Origin: Franzmannia pantelleriensis
GTDB taxonomy: Bacteria; Pseudomonadota; Gammaproteobacteria; Pseudomonadales; Halomonadaceae
Assembly: GCF_900102875.1 (NCBI RefSeq)
Contig: NZ_FNGH01000005.1
Span: 186,001 to 250,000 of the forward strand
Direction: 5' to 3'
DNA length: 64,000 bases
Position numbers and translations under genes: made by a program. Of the stretch, positions 53,879-63,123 are shown piece by piece. The notes below the pieces were generated by a model. That model ran no database searches. It was not told where the DNA came from and saw only the letters and a list, made by a program, of their open reading frames with translations. Numbering within the stretch: position 1 is the stretch's first letter; every line of letters starts with the position of its first letter.

Positions 53879-55440
53879 GCATCGTCGATCAGCACGCGGC
53901 CGGTCATCTCCTCGGGGACCGCTTCGCCCATCATCGCCAGCAGCGTTGGGGCCAGATCGCATAGGCTACCGTCGTCCTGCAGACGAACGGAGCGCGAGCC
54001 GACGTAGACCAGCGGCACCTCGAAAGTGGTATGGGCGGTATGCGGATTGCCGGTTTCGGGGTTGACCATCTGCTCGGCATTGCCGTGGTCGGCAGTGACC
54101 AGGCAGGCGCCACCGGCGCGCTGGATGGCGTCGACCACCCGGCCCAGGCACACATCTACTGTCTCGATGGCCTTGACCGCGGCGTCGAAGTCGCCAGTAT
54201 GACCGACCATATCACCGTTGGCGTAGTTGCAGATGATCAGGTCATGGGCGCCGGACTCGATGGCGGCAACCAGTTTGTCGGTGACCTCATAGGCGCTCAT
54301 CTCGGGCTTTTCGTCGTAGGTCTTCACGTCCCGTGGTGATGGCACCAGGATGCGGGTCTCGCCGGGGTATTCGGCCTCCTGGCCGCCGGAGAAGAAGAAG
54401 GTCACGTGGGGGTACTTCTCGGTCTCGGCGATGCGCAGCTGGGTCAGGCCGCGGTTGGCAACCACCTCGCCCAGGGTGTTGGTCAGCGCTACGGGCGGAA
54501 AGGCCGCCGGCGCCGGGATGTCGGCGGCGTACTGGGTCAGCATCACCAGGCCATCGCCGGCGAGCCGTGGCCGGGTGCGTCGTTCGAAGCCGTCGAAGCC
54601 GTCCTCGACGAAGGCGCGTGTCAGCTCGCGGGCGCGGTCGGCGCGGAAGTTCATGAAGATTGCCGCGTCGCCGTCTTCGATGACCACCGCCGCATTGTCG
54701 GGGCGCACGCTGGTGGCACTGACGAACTCGTCGGTCTCGTTGCGCTGATAGGCTTCGCGCAGTGCGACCTCGGCGCTCACCGCGTCGAATTCGCCAACGC
54801 CTTCGGTGATCAGGCGGTAGGCTTTCTCGACGCGATCCCAGCGATTGTCGCGGTCCATGGCGTAGTAGCGGCCGATCACCGAGGCGATAAAGCCATTATC
54901 GGCGCCGACCAGCTCGGAGAGCCGTTCGTTGACGCGCTCGATGGAGGCCAGGGCGCTCTTGGGCGGCATGTCGCGGCCGTCGAGGAAGGCGTGCACGTAG
55001 ATGCGCTGGGCGCCGCGCCGTGCCGCCAGCTCGGCCATGGCGATGATATGGTCCTCGTGGCTGTGCACGCCACCCGGCGATAGCAGGCCGAGCAGGTGCA
55101 CCGCGCGCCGGGACTCAACGGCGTCGTCGATGGGATGGGTCAGGGCGGCGTTATGGTCGAGGTCGCCGTCCTCGATGGCCTTGGTAATGCGGGTGAAGTC
55201 CTGGTAGACGATGCGCCCGGCGCCGAGGTTCATGTGGCCGACCTCGGAGTTGCCCATCTGGCCTTCGGGCAGGCCGACGTACTGGCCGTCGGTGTGGATC
55301 AGGCTGCTGGGGCAATCGCGCTGCAGGCGGTCCATCACCGGGGTATCGGCGGCGGCGACGGCGTTGGCCTCGAGGGCCTCGTTGTGGCCGTAGCCATCGA
55401 GGATGATCAGCGCCACGGGGCGCGGGGTGGCATCAGACAT
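53875..55440 (-). CDS. gpmI: 2,3-bisphosphoglycerate-independent phosphoglycerate mutase
   Basis: A 521-residue manganese enzyme of glycolysis, from the ATG at 55440 (GAGG upstream). [10 protein letters not shown] holds the first metal ligand, the nucleophile Ser65 sits in [14 protein letters not shown], and the C-terminal part has [20 protein letters not shown] and [11 protein letters not shown]. It leads the gpmI-envC-ctpA series, coupled to envC by a four-base overlap. Confidence 0.96.
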   Translation of the reverse strand: MSDATPRPVALIILDGYGHNEALEANAVAAADTPVMDRLQRDCPSSLIHTDGQYVGLPEGQMGNSEVGHMNLGAGRIVYQDFTRITKAIEDGDLDHNAALTHPIDDAVESRRAVHLLGLLSPGGVHSHEDHIIAMAELAARRGAQRIYVHAFLDGRDMPPKSALASIERVNERLSELVGADNGFIASVIGRYYAMDRDNRWDRVEKAYRLITEGVGEFDAVSAEVALREAYQRNETDEFVSATSVRPDNAAVVIEDGDAAIFMNFRADRARELTRAFVEDGFDGFERRTRPRLAGDGLVMLTQYAADIPAPAAFPPVALTNTLGEVVANRGLTQLRIAETEKYPHVTFFFSGGQEAEYPGETRILVPSPRDVKTYDEKPEMSAYEVTDKLVAAIESGAHDLIICNYANGDMVGHTGDFDAAVKAIETVDVCLGRVVDAIQRAGGACLVTADHGNAEQMVNPETGNPHTAHTTFEVPLVYVGSRSVRLQDDGSLCDLAPTLLAMMGEAVPEEMTGRVLIDDA

Positions 55441-55847
55441 GCAATTGGCCTCATTGATAAGGTCGTGGCCCGGTGGCGATATGGCGTCCCGGGGTCGCGA
55501 CTCACGGCTCCTTGGGGCATCATATCGCACAGCCGCGTCGGGCGTCAGCCTGGCGGCAGGGCTATTACGGGAAGCGGTCTCGCTCGGACTGATCCGTCGA
55601 CAGGCCTGCGAGGAGGCGCTGTGAACCATCCATGGGCGCTACCGATGCCATCCATGGCATCGACACCTCCTCTTCGGCCTGCCCCCGGCGTCCTTCGCTT
55701 GGGTGTGCAACCGCGACCACCCCGAGCGGTGCTGCTAGCTGCTAAAGCCCTGGCGTCGGCGCCGCCCTGCACAGACGTTATCTTGCAGCTTGTGTATACT
55801 GGGCGCCGCTCGGCGCTACCGTTACCCAACAAGAGTTATCCGGACCC
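55441..55847. other. gpmI-rhodanese divergent intergenic region
   Basis: 407 bases with no convincing gene. A hairpin of CGATGCCAT and ATGGCATCG lies at 55643-55662. Near the right end TATACT (55795-55800) is a good -10, with CAGACG (55772-55777) as weak -35, for the rhodanese gene. Short frames here overlap the gpmI start or have GC-driven composition without recognisable families. Confidence 0.5.
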
Positions 55848-56270
55848 ATGATCGACCAGCTCTTCGAATTCGTGCAGAACCACCCGCTGCTGGTGGGGGC
55901 GTTCCTGTTGGTGCTTACCGCCTGGATCGCCTATGAGGTGAGAGGCAGCAGCAAGAGCGGCGTCTCGGCCAGCGAGGCGACCCAGCTGATCAACCGCGAG
56001 GACGCCGTGGTGGTCGATATCCGTGAAGCCAATGACTTCAAGGCCGGGCACATTGCCGGGGCACGCAACATCCCCCAGAGCAAGCTCGACAACCGCATCA
56101 GCGAGTTGGAAAAGTCGAAGGACAAGCCGATCATCGTGGTCTGCAAGCACGGCCAGTCATCCGGTGCCGCCCAGGCCAAGCTGGAGAAGGCCGGCTTCGA
56201 ACGCGCCTTCAAGCTCAAGGGTGGCATGACTCAGTGGCAGGCCGACGGCATGCCGGTGGTCAAGAAGTAA
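55848..56270 (+). CDS. Membrane-anchored rhodanese-like protein (YibN type)
   Basis: A 140-residue protein with an N-terminal membrane segment (residues 13-29, PLLVGAFLLVLTAWIAY) and a single rhodanese domain (about 40-138). The active-site cysteine is C99 in VVCKHGQSSG. YibN-type proteins move sulfur or assist envelope processes; the exact role is unclear. It lies upstream of secB as in E. coli, but the glutaredoxin gene that often sits between them is missing. Confidence 0.85.
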   Translation: MIDQLFEFVQNHPLLVGAFLLVLTAWIAYEVRGSSKSGVSASEATQLINREDAVVVDIREANDFKAGHIAGARNIPQSKLDNRISELEKSKDKPIIVVCKHGQSSGAAQAKLEKAGFERAFKLKGGMTQWQADGMPVVKK

Positions 56271-56318
56271 CCAGCGCTACTCACTTTTCACACGCAACAG
56301 ACGTCAAGGACCTATCTC

Positions 56319-56834
56319 ATGGCGGAAGACAACAATCAGCCCGCAGCCAGCAACCCCCAGGGCGCTGCCGGCGAACAGGAAAAGCCCCAGCTGAAGTTCT
56401 CCCTGCAGCGCATTTACGTCAAGGACATCTCCTTCGAGTCGCCCAATGCGCCGGCGGTGTTTCAGCAGCCGTTCAAGCCCAAGGTCAGCCTCGATCTCAA
56501 CACCTCGAGCAGCCAGATTGGCGATGATCTGTACGAAGTCGTGGTCAAGGTTACCGCTGAGGTCAAGCACAGCGAGACCGAGAACACCTCGTTCCTGGCC
56601 GAGATCGAGCAGGCCGGCCTGTTTCGTATCGCCGGCATCGAAGGGCAGCAACTCGAGCATACCCTGGGCGCCTTCTGCCCCAATATGCTGTTCCCTTATG
56701 CTCGTGAATGCATCGACAATCTGGTCAACCGCGGTGGCTTCCCGCCGCTGATGCTGGCGCCGGTCAACTTCGAAGCGATCTACGCCCAGAAGAAGAAGCG
56801 CGAGGCCCAACAGGCCAGCGAAACCACGCAGTAA
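56319..56834 (+). CDS. secB: Protein-export chaperone SecB
   Basis: A 171-residue tetrameric cytosolic chaperone that delivers unfolded preproteins to Sec[20 protein letters not shown] and [18 protein letters not shown] are diagnostic. The N-terminal 22 residues form a polar, disordered extension. The start has AGGAC upstream. Confidence 0.96.
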   Translation: MAEDNNQPAASNPQGAAGEQEKPQLKFSLQRIYVKDISFESPNAPAVFQQPFKPKVSLDLNTSSSQIGDDLYEVVVKVTAEVKHSETENTSFLAEIEQAGLFRIAGIEGQQLEHTLGAFCPNMLFPYARECIDNLVNRGGFPPLMLAPVNFEAIYAQKKKREAQQASETTQ

Positions 56835-56872
56835 GGGCCTATGCACCTGCTCGTGACCTGCGGAGCGCCTCG

Positions 56873-57622
56873 TTGAGCGGCCCGCGCATCCACGTCGCCG
56901 CCGACTTCAGTGTCGGCGGCGACGTCGTTCTGCCCGAGGGCGCGGCGCGCCACGTCGGCCGCGTGTTGCGCATGCGCCCCGGCGAGCGGCTGGCGCTGTT
57001 CGACGGGCGCGGCCAGGAAGCCGACGCGGTGCTGGTCGAAGCCGAACGCAAGCGGGTGGTAGCGCGCGTCGAGGCCGTTGCCCCCGGGCGCAGTGAGTCG
57101 CCACTGGTGGTCCATCTGGGCCAGGCGATCTCCAAGGGTGACCGCATGGACTACGCCATCCAGAAGGCCGTCGAGCTGGGGGTGGCCGCCATTACCCCGC
57201 TGTATACCGAGCACGGCGACGTGCGCCTCAAGGGCGAGCGCGAAGCCAAGAAGCTCGCCCACTGGCAGGCGGTGGCGGTCAGTGCCTGTGAGCAATGCGG
57301 CCGTGCCAGCGTGCCGCCGGTGCACCCGCCGCAGCCGCTCGGCGACTGGCTGGCGGCCCGTGATGAGGCGCTGCGCCTGGTGCTGCACCCGGCTACCGAC
57401 GGCGCCTTCGAGAGCACCGAGGCCGCTGCTTCGGTCGCCCTGCTGATTGGCCCCGAAGGTGGCCTCTCCCCAGCCGAGGTCGATGCCGCCCGGCACGCCG
57501 GCTTCTCCCCCCTCACCCTCGGCCCGCGTATCCTGCGCACCGAGACCGCTCCGGTGGTGGCGCTGACGCTGCTGCAGTATCGGTTCGGGGATCTCGATCA
57601 GGAGTCTGAGCATGATCACTGA
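56873..57622 (+). CDS. rsmE: 16S rRNA (uracil-1498-N3)-methyltransferase
   Basis: A 249-residue SPOUT methyltransferase with a TTG start at 56873, chosen for GGAG seven bases upstream and because the protein then begins SGPRIHVAADF; a longer frame runs through secB. Key segments are HLGQAISKGDRMDYAIQKAVEL (in part), LLIGPEGGLSPAEVDAA and LGPRILRTETAPVVAL with the trefoil-knot cofactor site. The last 11 bases overlap the next gene. Confidence 0.94.
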   Translation: MSGPRIHVAADFSVGGDVVLPEGAARHVGRVLRMRPGERLALFDGRGQEADAVLVEAERKRVVARVEAVAPGRSESPLVVHLGQAISKGDRMDYAIQKAVELGVAAITPLYTEHGDVRLKGEREAKKLAHWQAVAVSACEQCGRASVPPVHPPQPLGDWLAARDEALRLVLHPATDGAFESTEAAASVALLIGPEGGLSPAEVDAARHAGFSPLTLGPRILRTETAPVVALTLLQYRFGDLDQESEHDH

Positions 57623-58295
57623 TACCGCCAAGCGTCCCTCGCCGCTACCCCGCGTCGGCGAGGTGGCCTATCTGGAGGTGGTCACAGTCAACGCCACCGG
57701 GGCCTTTCTGGCCTGGGGCCAGCCCAAGGATCTGCTGCTGCCGTTCGGCGAGCAGCGCTTCCGCCCCGATGTGGGCAAGCGGGTGCTGGTGATGATCTAT
57801 CAGGATCAGCAGGGCCGTCCGGTGGCCTCGCAGCGGCTCGATCGCTTCATCATCGACGCCGCCGAGGGGCTGGCGCCGGGAGATGAAGTGGCCCTGGTGG
57901 TCGAAGACCGGACCGACCTGGGCGTCAAGGCGGTGGTCAACCACCGCTACTGGGGCCTGCTCTATCACGACGACTTGCCCCGTGCACCGCGTCGCGGCCA
58001 GCGCCTGGTCGGCTACGTGAAGCGGGTACGCGACGACGGTCGCCTGGACCTGTCGCTGCTGCCGCCGGGCGAAGCCAAGCTAGACGTGGTAGGTGAGGCG
58101 GTGCTCAAGGCGCTGCGCGAAAGCGGTGGCTACCTGGCGCTGGCCGACAAGAGCCCGGCGCCGGAGATCAAGGCGCGCCTGGGGGTCAGCAAGAGTGCCT
58201 TCAAGCAGGCCATCGGGCGGCTCTACAAGCGCCGCTTGATCGTCATCGAGGAGGGCGGCATTCGCTTGGTGCCGAGCGCCCGCCGCGTGGAGTGA
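57612..58295 (+). CDS. CvfB-like S1-domain RNA-binding protein
   Basis: A 227-residue protein with tandem S1-like domains (about 15-70, 75-130, 130-155) and a C-terminal winged helix (about 165-225, APEIKARLGVSKSAFKQAIG). YLEVVTVNATGAFLAWGQPK matches the CvfB/YitL family. Members bind RNA and affect virulence-gene expression in Staphylococcus. It overlaps rsmE by 11 bases, so they are co-expressed. Confidence 0.85.
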   Translation: MITDTAKRPSPLPRVGEVAYLEVVTVNATGAFLAWGQPKDLLLPFGEQRFRPDVGKRVLVMIYQDQQGRPVASQRLDRFIIDAAEGLAPGDEVALVVEDRTDLGVKAVVNHRYWGLLYHDDLPRAPRRGQRLVGYVKRVRDDGRLDLSLLPPGEAKLDVVGEAVLKALRESGGYLALADKSPAPEIKARLGVSKSAFKQAIGRLYKRRLIVIEEGGIRLVPSARRVE

Positions 58296-58371
58296 CTGCC
58301 CCGGCTTGGTCTCGATAGAGGCGCTGGGTCATACTGCGTCCACTATCAGTTGACTGCATGGATACCCCTCG

Positions 58372-59328
58372 ATGAGCAAGCGCGCACTCAGGGTTGGCGT
58401 GGTGATGGACTCCATTGCCGATATCGCCTTCAAGAAAGACACCACCATGGCGATGCTGTGGGCGATTCAGGACCGCGGTTGGTCGCTCGTCTACATGGAG
58501 CAGGAGGATCTGTTCCTGCAGGACGGCCGCGCCTATGCCCGGCAGTCCGAGCTTTACGTGCATCGCGACCCCCAGCACTGGTTCGATCTGGGCGCGCCAG
58601 CCGCGCGGCCGCTGGCCGAGCTCGACGTGATCCTGATGCGCAAGGATCCGCCGGTGGATGCCCACTTTCTCAATGCCGTGCACCTGCTCGGCTTCGCCGA
58701 GCGTGAGGGTGTGTTGGTGGTCAATCCGACCCGCGCGCTGCTGGAGTGCAACGAGAAACTCTTCGCCCAGCAGTTCCCGCAGTGCTGCACGCCGACCCTG
58801 GTATCGTGCAGCGAGCCGGTGCTGCGCGCCTTCCACGCTGAGCATGGCGACGTGATCTTCAAGCCGCTGGATGGCATGGGTGGTAGTGGCATCTTCCACG
58901 TCCAGTCCGAGGGCCGCAATCTCGGCGCCATCATCGAGACCCTCACCGAGCGCGGTCAGCGCCAGATCATGGCTCAGCGCTATATCCCTGAGATCCGTGA
59001 CGGTGACACCCGCATCCTGCTGGTCGACGGCGAACCGGTCCCGTTCGGCCTGGCGCGGGTGCCGATGGCCGGCGAGACCCGCGGCAATCTGGCCGCCGGC
59101 GGCACCGGCGTCAGCCGCGAGCTGACCGCCCGCGATCACTGGCTGATCGAACAGGTTCAGCCGATGATCCGCGACAAGGGACTGCTGTTCGTTGGCCTCG
59201 ACGTGATCGGTGACTACATCACCGAGATCAACGTCACCAGCCCGACCTGCGTGCGCGAGATCGACGACCAGCGCGGTACCGACATCGCCGGGCTGCTCAT
59301 GGACGCCATCCTGCGGCGGCTAGGCTGA
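58372..59328 (+). CDS. gshB: Glutathione synthetase
   Basis: A 318-residue ATP-grasp enzyme joining gamma-glutamylcysteine and glycine. RVGVVMDSIADIAFKKDTTM at the start, NPTRALLECNEKLFAQQFPQ, KPLDGMGGSGIF with the ATP-binding loop and GDYITEINVTSPTCVREID near the end are diagnostic. It heads the gshB-tonB-yqgE-ruvX series found in Pseudomonas. Confidence 0.96.
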   Translation: MSKRALRVGVVMDSIADIAFKKDTTMAMLWAIQDRGWSLVYMEQEDLFLQDGRAYARQSELYVHRDPQHWFDLGAPAARPLAELDVILMRKDPPVDAHFLNAVHLLGFAEREGVLVVNPTRALLECNEKLFAQQFPQCCTPTLVSCSEPVLRAFHAEHGDVIFKPLDGMGGSGIFHVQSEGRNLGAIIETLTERGQRQIMAQRYIPEIRDGDTRILLVDGEPVPFGLARVPMAGETRGNLAAGGTGVSRELTARDHWLIEQVQPMIRDKGLLFVGLDVIGDYITEINVTSPTCVREIDDQRGTDIAGLLMDAILRRLG

Positions 59329-59338
59329 GGCGACCCTC

Positions 59339-60226
59339 GTGGCCAGCGTCGGCGATGCCATCGACTATGCTCCGGTCACCCGCGCCTATCGGCGTTGGCT
59401 GGCCTGGGCGCTGGCGATCGTGCTGCACCTGGCGGTCCTGGGGGGGGTGGCAAGCTGGACGCTGAGTCCCGAGGTGGTAGAACGCACAAGCATCGACGTG
59501 GTGCTGGTCAGCCAGCCGGACCGCGAGCCGGTGGACAGCGACAGCATCGCCGAGGCCGACCAGCAGGCACGCGGTGACACCCACGCCAGCGCGGCGGCGG
59601 CCAGCCTGGCTGCCGCCGACCAGGCGCTTACGGCCCCCGCCGTCGAGGCCGGCGAGTTGACGCCTGACCTTGCTGCCACGCCAGCGGCACCGCTGACGGC
59701 GGTGGTCAGCGCCAGCGAGGGAGCGTCGAGCCCGACCCGTGTCGATCCAGCGCTGGCGCAAGTGCCGGCCCTGGCCGATCCACGGCCCGAGGCTCATGCG
59801 GGCGCGCGTGATAGTCGCGATCTGCTTGGCCAGGCGGCGCTGAGCCAGCGCCAGCAAGGTGAGGCCGCCACGCTGGCCGCCGAGCAGGCGGGAGACGCTC
59901 GCCAGGCCGCCCGCGAGGCCGCCGAGGCGCGCTATATCGAGGCCTGGACGCGACGCATCGAGACCTACGGTAATCGCGACTATCCAGCGCCGCCGCATCT
60001 TGATGGCGAGCTGCGGATCCGCGTGGTGATCGGCCGTGATGGTCAGCTCCGCCAGTCAGAGGTGGTACAATCGTCGCCACATCCCGAACTCGATCGGGTG
60101 GCGTTGGCAACCGTGCGCGGCGCGGCTCCCTACCCGCCCTTCGACGACGCTCTGGGGGCGCTCGACAGTCTGTCGATTACCCGTGTCTGGCGCTTCGGGA
60201 AAGGCAATCATATCGGCGTGCAATGA
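59339..60226 (+). CDS. TonB-like energy transducer (TonB3 type)
   Basis: A 295-residue protein from a GTG start, nine bases after gshB. Membrane anchor at about residues 21-41 (WLAWALAIVLHLAVLGGVASW), long Ala-rich, low-complexity periplasmic spacer (60-205), and a C-terminal TonB domain (210-290; RIETYGNRDYPAPPHLDGEL, then RIRVVIGRDGQLRQSEVV). The position between gshB and yqgE matches Pseudomonas tonB3 (PA0406), which is linked to type IV pilus function. No ExbB/ExbD genes are nearby. Confidence 0.88.
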   Translation: MASVGDAIDYAPVTRAYRRWLAWALAIVLHLAVLGGVASWTLSPEVVERTSIDVVLVSQPDREPVDSDSIAEADQQARGDTHASAAAASLAAADQALTAPAVEAGELTPDLAATPAAPLTAVVSASEGASSPTRVDPALAQVPALADPRPEAHAGARDSRDLLGQAALSQRQQGEAATLAAEQAGDARQAAREAAEARYIEAWTRRIETYGNRDYPAPPHLDGELRIRVVIGRDGQLRQSEVVQSSPHPELDRVALATVRGAAPYPPFDDALGALDSLSITRVWRFGKGNHIGVQ

Positions 60227-60256
60227 GGGCAGGACCGCCCCGCGCCCGGGAGGCCC

Positions 60257-60814
60257 ATGCAAAGCTTGAAACACCATTTTTTGCTGGCGATGCCTCATCT
60301 AGAGGACGCCAACTTCGCCGGTAGCCTGAGTTACCTGTGCGATCATGATGACAATGGCACCATGGGGGTGATCGTCAATCGCCCCCTCGACCTGACCCTC
60401 GATGCCCTGTTCGAGCAACTCGACCTGGGCGGCGATGACAGCCCGCACCGCGATGCGCCGGTCTATTACGGTGGGCCGGTGCACAAGGATCGCGGCTTCA
60501 TCCTGCATCGCGGCACGGCCAGCGCCTGGGACTCCAGCATCCAGGTCGCCGAGGAGATCGCTCTGACCACGTCGATGGACATGCTCCAGGCGCTGGCCGA
60601 CGGCCGCGGCCCTGAGCAGTTTCTGGTGTGTCTGGGGTGTGCCGGCTGGGAGGCCGGGCAGCTCGAGAACGAACTCAAGGAGAACGCCTGGCTGACCGTG
60701 GAGGGCAGCGCGCAGATTCTCTTCGATACACTGCCCGAGCAGCGCCTGCAGGCCGCTGCCGGTAGCCTGGGCGTGGATCTCAACCTGATGAGTCGCGAGG
60801 CGGGCCATTCATGA
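60257..60814 (+). CDS. yqgE: UPF0301 family protein YqgE/AlgH
   Basis: A 185-residue cytoplasmic protein. HHFLLAMPHLEDANFAGSLS, GVIVNRPLDLTLDALFEQL, YYGGPVHKDRGFILH and LGCAGWEAGQLENELKEN define the family. Described as AlgH, an alginate regulator, in Pseudomonas; molecular function unknown. Followed by ruvX 16 bases later. Confidence 0.93.
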   Translation: MQSLKHHFLLAMPHLEDANFAGSLSYLCDHDDNGTMGVIVNRPLDLTLDALFEQLDLGGDDSPHRDAPVYYGGPVHKDRGFILHRGTASAWDSSIQVAEEIALTTSMDMLQALADGRGPEQFLVCLGCAGWEAGQLENELKENAWLTVEGSAQILFDTLPEQRLQAAAGSLGVDLNLMSREAGHS

Positions 60815-60830
60815 CCCGGAGGCACGGCTG

Positions 60831-61271
60831 ATGGGCAAGGCCGGTGAACGCCTGATCCTGGCCTTCGACTTCGGCACGCGACGGATCGGCGTGGCGGTGG
60901 GCAACGAGCTGCTGGCTAGTGCCCGCCAGCTCCAGCCGCTCAGCGCCCGCGACGGGATTCCCGACTGGTCGGTGATCACTCAGCTGGTCGACGAATGGCG
61001 GCCGGACCTGTTCGTGGTTGGCCTGCCGCTGACCCGCGACGGCGAGGAGCAGGAGATGAGCGTGCGTGCGCGCAAATTTGGCAAGCGGCTGTTCGGCCGC
61101 TACGGCATTCCCTGCGAAATGGCCGACGAGCGCGGCTCGACCCGAGAGGCCAAGGCCATTGCCCGTGAGGCGGGGCACCGTGGCAACTACCGTGACGATA
61201 GCGTCGACGGCATTGCCGCGGTGCTGATCCTGGAGGGCTGGTTTGCTCGCCAGGAGGGGTTGATACCCTAG
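60831..61271 (+). CDS. ruvX: Putative pre-16S rRNA nuclease / Holliday-junction resolvase-like RuvX
   Basis: A 146-residue RNase-H-fold protein. ILAFDFGTRRIGVAVGNELL with the first catalytic Asp, VVGLPLTRDGEEQEMSVRAR, DERGSTREAKAIAR and DSVDGIAAVLILEGWF are diagnostic. The family processes the 5' end of 16S rRNA. The last four bases overlap the next, convergent gene. Confidence 0.95.
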   Translation: MGKAGERLILAFDFGTRRIGVAVGNELLASARQLQPLSARDGIPDWSVITQLVDEWRPDLFVVGLPLTRDGEEQEMSVRARKFGKRLFGRYGIPCEMADERGSTREAKAIAREAGHRGNYRDDSVDGIAAVLILEGWFARQEGLIP

Positions 61272-61909
61272 GACTGTTTGCTAGCGGCGTTCTGCTGCGC
61301 GATGTCGTCGGCGGTGATGCAGGTGTACTTCTCGATGAAGAACGCCAGCGTTGCCGGGTGATTGAAACGCTCCTCGAACTGCTCGACCTCGCCACCGTGC
61401 TCGCGACGTACGCGTACGCTGTAGTGATTGCCTTCGCAGCCCACGGTCACGCTGGCTTTACGCTTGTCGGTGACGTTCTCGGCGCTCAGCGGCGACTGGC
61501 GCTTGAGCAGTGCCTCGAGGGTCTTGCCTCCCTCGACGTCGGCCTCGGAGGCCCACAGCGCCTGGTCGCGGTTGCCATAGTTGAACAGGATCACGACCAG
61601 CAGCGCCGAGAACACCGCGCTGATCAGCATCCAGGTGATGTCAGTCTTCGACAGCCCGGCAGTCAGCACCAGGATCAGCTGCAGGACCACGGCAATCGCC
61701 AGGATGCCCGCCAACGGCCGCCAGATGCGCGGATTCATGAAGCCGCGCCTCAGGGTATAGCCCCACAGGCCGACCACTGCCAGAGCGCCAATGCCAAGTT
61801 GCACGATCGACATGGCCGAGCCGCCGCCCATCAGCAGCGCCAAGGCGCCGATGGCGATCAGCAGGCTGTAGAAGGCTCCCAGTGAGAGGTAGGCGGTGTG
61901 CATGTTCAT
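61268..61909 (-). CDS. Small inner-membrane protein of unknown function
   Basis: A 213-residue protein from the ATG at 61909 (AAGGAG upstream). Four membrane segments lie at about residues 9-29, 33-51, 64-84 and 91-110. The cytoplasmic C-terminal half (111-213) is soluble, with KASVTVGCEGNHYSVRVRRE and FNHPATLAFFIEKYTCITAD. I do not recognise the family. It stands where Pseudomonas has pyrR, between ruvX and pyrB. Confidence 0.7.
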   Translation of the reverse strand: MNMHTAYLSLGAFYSLLIAIGALALLMGGGSAMSIVQLGIGALAVVGLWGYTLRRGFMNPRIWRPLAGILAIAVVLQLILVLTAGLSKTDITWMLISAVFSALLVVILFNYGNRDQALWASEADVEGGKTLEALLKRQSPLSAENVTDKRKASVTVGCEGNHYSVRVRREHGGEVEQFEERFNHPATLAFFIEKYTCITADDIAQQNAASKQS

Positions 61910-62017
61910 GGTCGCTGTGACTCCTTGACGGTACGCATGGTTGTTGTTGGTGAACGATGTCCGGCCGATATTCGCAGTCTCGCACATTCCACGCTATTCG
62001 GCAGCCTATCCCATTGG

Positions 62018-63046
62018 CTAGGACGTGGCGTCATCGACCCCGACCCGCTCGGGCACGAACCAACGCACCGGGCGCAGATCCTTCTCGATCAGGTCCTCGA
62101 CCTGCAGCAGGGTGGCGAAGATTGCCATGCGCACCGGAATGCCGTTATCGGTCTGGCGGAAGATCGCCAGACGCGGGTCGCCGTTGAGATCGACGTCGAG
62201 GTCGTTGGCTTCGGCACGGCTGTCGCGGGGCAGCGGGTGCATGACGATGGTGTTGCGGCCGCAGCGCTTGTTCATGAAGTCGCGGTCGACGCTGAAGTCC
62301 CGCGACAGGCTGAAGCCCTCGCTCATCTCGGCAGTAAAGCGCTCCTTCTGGATGCGCGTGGTGTAGACCACATCCACGTCGGCATAGTTGTCGGCCAGGC
62401 TTTCGCGCTGCTCGACTCGATGTCCGCGGGATGCGACCAGGTCGATCAAGTGGCTTGGCATCTCCAGCCCCGGCGGTGCCACCAAGGTGATGCGCAAGGG
62501 GTCGTAGAGCGACAGCAGCTTGATCAGCGAGTGCACCGTGCGACCGTACTTGAGGTCGCCGGTCAGCAGCACATGGGCGCCAGCCAGCGGCTTGCCGAGG
62601 CGGGCGAACTCCTTGTCGATGGTATAGAAGTCGAGCAGCGCCTGGCTGGGGTGCTCACCGGGGCCGTCGCCGCCGTTGATCACCGGCACATGGGTGGCGG
62701 CGGCGAACTCGGCCACCGAGCCCTGATCGGGGTGGCGCATGACGATGGCATCGCAGTAGCCGCTCATCACCCGGCTGGTGTCGTAGAGCGACTCGCCCTT
62801 GGCCATCGATGAGAAGGTGAAACCGGTGGTGTCGCAGACGCTGCCGCCGAGCCGACAGAAGGCCGCGTGGAAGCTGACCCGGGTGCGGGTGCTGGCCTCG
62901 AAGAACAGATTGCCGAGCACGGCGCCTTCCAGTACCCGAGTGACCTGGCGGCGCTGGGCAATGGGTTCCATGCGCGCGGCGACCCGCAGCAGGTGATCGA
63001 CGCGATCGCGTGACAGGGAATCGACGGACAGCAGGTGGGGACTCAT
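62018..63046 (-). CDS. pyrB: Aspartate carbamoyltransferase
   Basis: A 342-residue catalytic enzyme of pyrimidine synthesis. STRTR at residues 52-56 binds carbamoyl phosphate, INGGDGPGEHPSQALLDFYT is the aspartate/carbamoyl-phosphate region, and HPLPRD lies near residue 275. No pyrI or dihydroorotase-like gene is adjacent, and pyrR is absent, so regulation differs from the Pseudomonas operon. It lies 77 bases downstream of an IclR gene on the same strand. Confidence 0.92.
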   Translation of the reverse strand: MSPHLLSVDSLSRDRVDHLLRVAARMEPIAQRRQVTRVLEGAVLGNLFFEASTRTRVSFHAAFCRLGGSVCDTTGFTFSSMAKGESLYDTSRVMSGYCDAIVMRHPDQGSVAEFAAATHVPVINGGDGPGEHPSQALLDFYTIDKEFARLGKPLAGAHVLLTGDLKYGRTVHSLIKLLSLYDPLRITLVAPPGLEMPSHLIDLVASRGHRVEQRESLADNYADVDVVYTTRIQKERFTAEMSEGFSLSRDFSVDRDFMNKRCGRNTIVMHPLPRDSRAEANDLDVDLNGDPRLAIFRQTDNGIPVRMAIFATLLQVEDLIEKDLRPVRWFVPERVGVDDATS

Positions 63047-63123
63047 CGCGGGCCTCGTAGTGCGGCGGAAAACTGGCGCTCAGTGTAACCGCGAACGCGC
63101 GGTACGGCACGGGCCCGCGGTGA

